Shown here piece by piece: positions 63,903-64,000 of a stretch of DNA of 64,000 bases (positions are counted from its first letter, which is position 1; each line of letters opens with the position of its first letter). The notes beneath the pieces were generated by a model. That model made no database searches and was not told where the DNA came from. It saw only the letters and a list, made by a program, of their open reading frames with translations. The stretch is from Sunxiuqinia elliptica (GTDB lineage: Bacteria; Bacteroidota; Bacteroidia; Bacteroidales; Prolixibacteraceae), in contig NZ_FONW01000001.1 of assembly GCF_900113005.1 (NCBI RefSeq), positions 62,001-126,000 of the forward strand, read 5' to 3'. Position numbers and translations under genes: made by a program.

Positions 63903-64000
63903 TTAATAAGTTACATTAATCCCAATCATATAGATTTTAGAGGCCGGATAGGCAAAATAATCGTTTCCTCTGGAGTATGAGTTAAACGAATTATAGTCAG
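63903..64000 (-). CDS. SusC/RagA TonB-dependent receptor, C-terminal end (partial)
   Basis: The reading frame entering from the window edge encodes about 32 residues, ending YFAYPASKIYMIGINVTY-stop. This is the typical last beta-strand of SusC-like outer-membrane transporters (P..R.Y..G.N..F pattern, final aromatic). It lies just upstream of susD, the canonical order. The rest of the gene is outside the window. Confidence 0.8.
   Translation of the reverse strand, partial: DYNSFNSYSRGNDYFAYPASKIYMIGINVTY

Overview
The window reads as a chromosomal segment of a free-living, probably marine, member of the Bacteroidota. The case for this rests on several features: promoters of the Bacteroidota type (TTTG/TTG at -33, TAnnTTTG at -7), an UpxY-type antiterminator, a SusC/SusD pair with a sulfatase and GH2 enzymes, a C-terminal type IX secretion sorting domain, and family-specific forms of Tgt, GDP-fucose synthase and DUF4294. 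The mix would suit Marinilabiliales/Prolixibacteraceae, but that placement is inference. I saw no tRNA or rRNA genes, no prophage, no CRISPR array and no intact insertion sequence.

Positions 1-19,000 are mostly housekeeping: rpmH, rsmG, an ECF-like sigma factor, a membrane GT2, tgt, an LptF/LptG permease, a two-gene acyl-CoA carboxylase unit, a tiny secreted repeat protein, ispE, gcvP, a metallo-hydrolase, pcm, an orphan Rossmann-like protein beside a sugar-phosphate transferase, thpR, DUF4294, an arginine-deiminase-like enzyme, a TrmH methyltransferase and a HAD-like protein.

Positions 19,092-32,963 (minus strand) form polysaccharide operon 1. It starts with a lone upxY, followed by an SDR, a sugar-phosphate cytidylyltransferase, a PIG-L deacetylase and a C-methyltransferase. 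Then come gmd, fcl and manC (GDP-L-fucose), an initiating sugar-phosphate transferase, wza and wzc, and a strong terminator. Positions 39,798-53,997 (minus strand) form operon 2: wzx, two pyruvyl-transferase-like genes, a possible GT-D protein, six glycosyltransferases counting the closing WecG/TagA-type gene, two acyltransferases and a wzy candidate. Operon 1 therefore makes activated sugars and the initiation/export machinery, while operon 2 assembles, decorates, flips and polymerises the repeat unit. Each looks incomplete without the other.

The most interesting signal ties the two together. A 59-bp promoter, made of two identical blocks of 20 and 21 bp separated by exactly 18 variable bp, lies about 0.4 kb upstream of the first gene of each operon. 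Their long untranslated leaders also share a 27-bp box, once in leader 1 and twice in leader 2, with a constant architecture: TGGGAG(G/T)CA, four variable bases, GCGAAGCT. I propose that this is a co-regulation module and that the box is a candidate RNA/DNA recognition element for the single UpxY, acting in cis and in trans.

Between the operons lies a gene-poor stretch with a diverged ~85-bp duplication, an orphan ORF, and a 1,883-residue secreted beta-helix/LamG/cadherin-repeat protein with a T9SS tail. From 54 kb to the end is a PfkB-type sugar kinase and a polysaccharide-utilisation locus (SusC end, SusD, S1-type sulfatase, two GH2 enzymes) aimed at a sulfated glycan.
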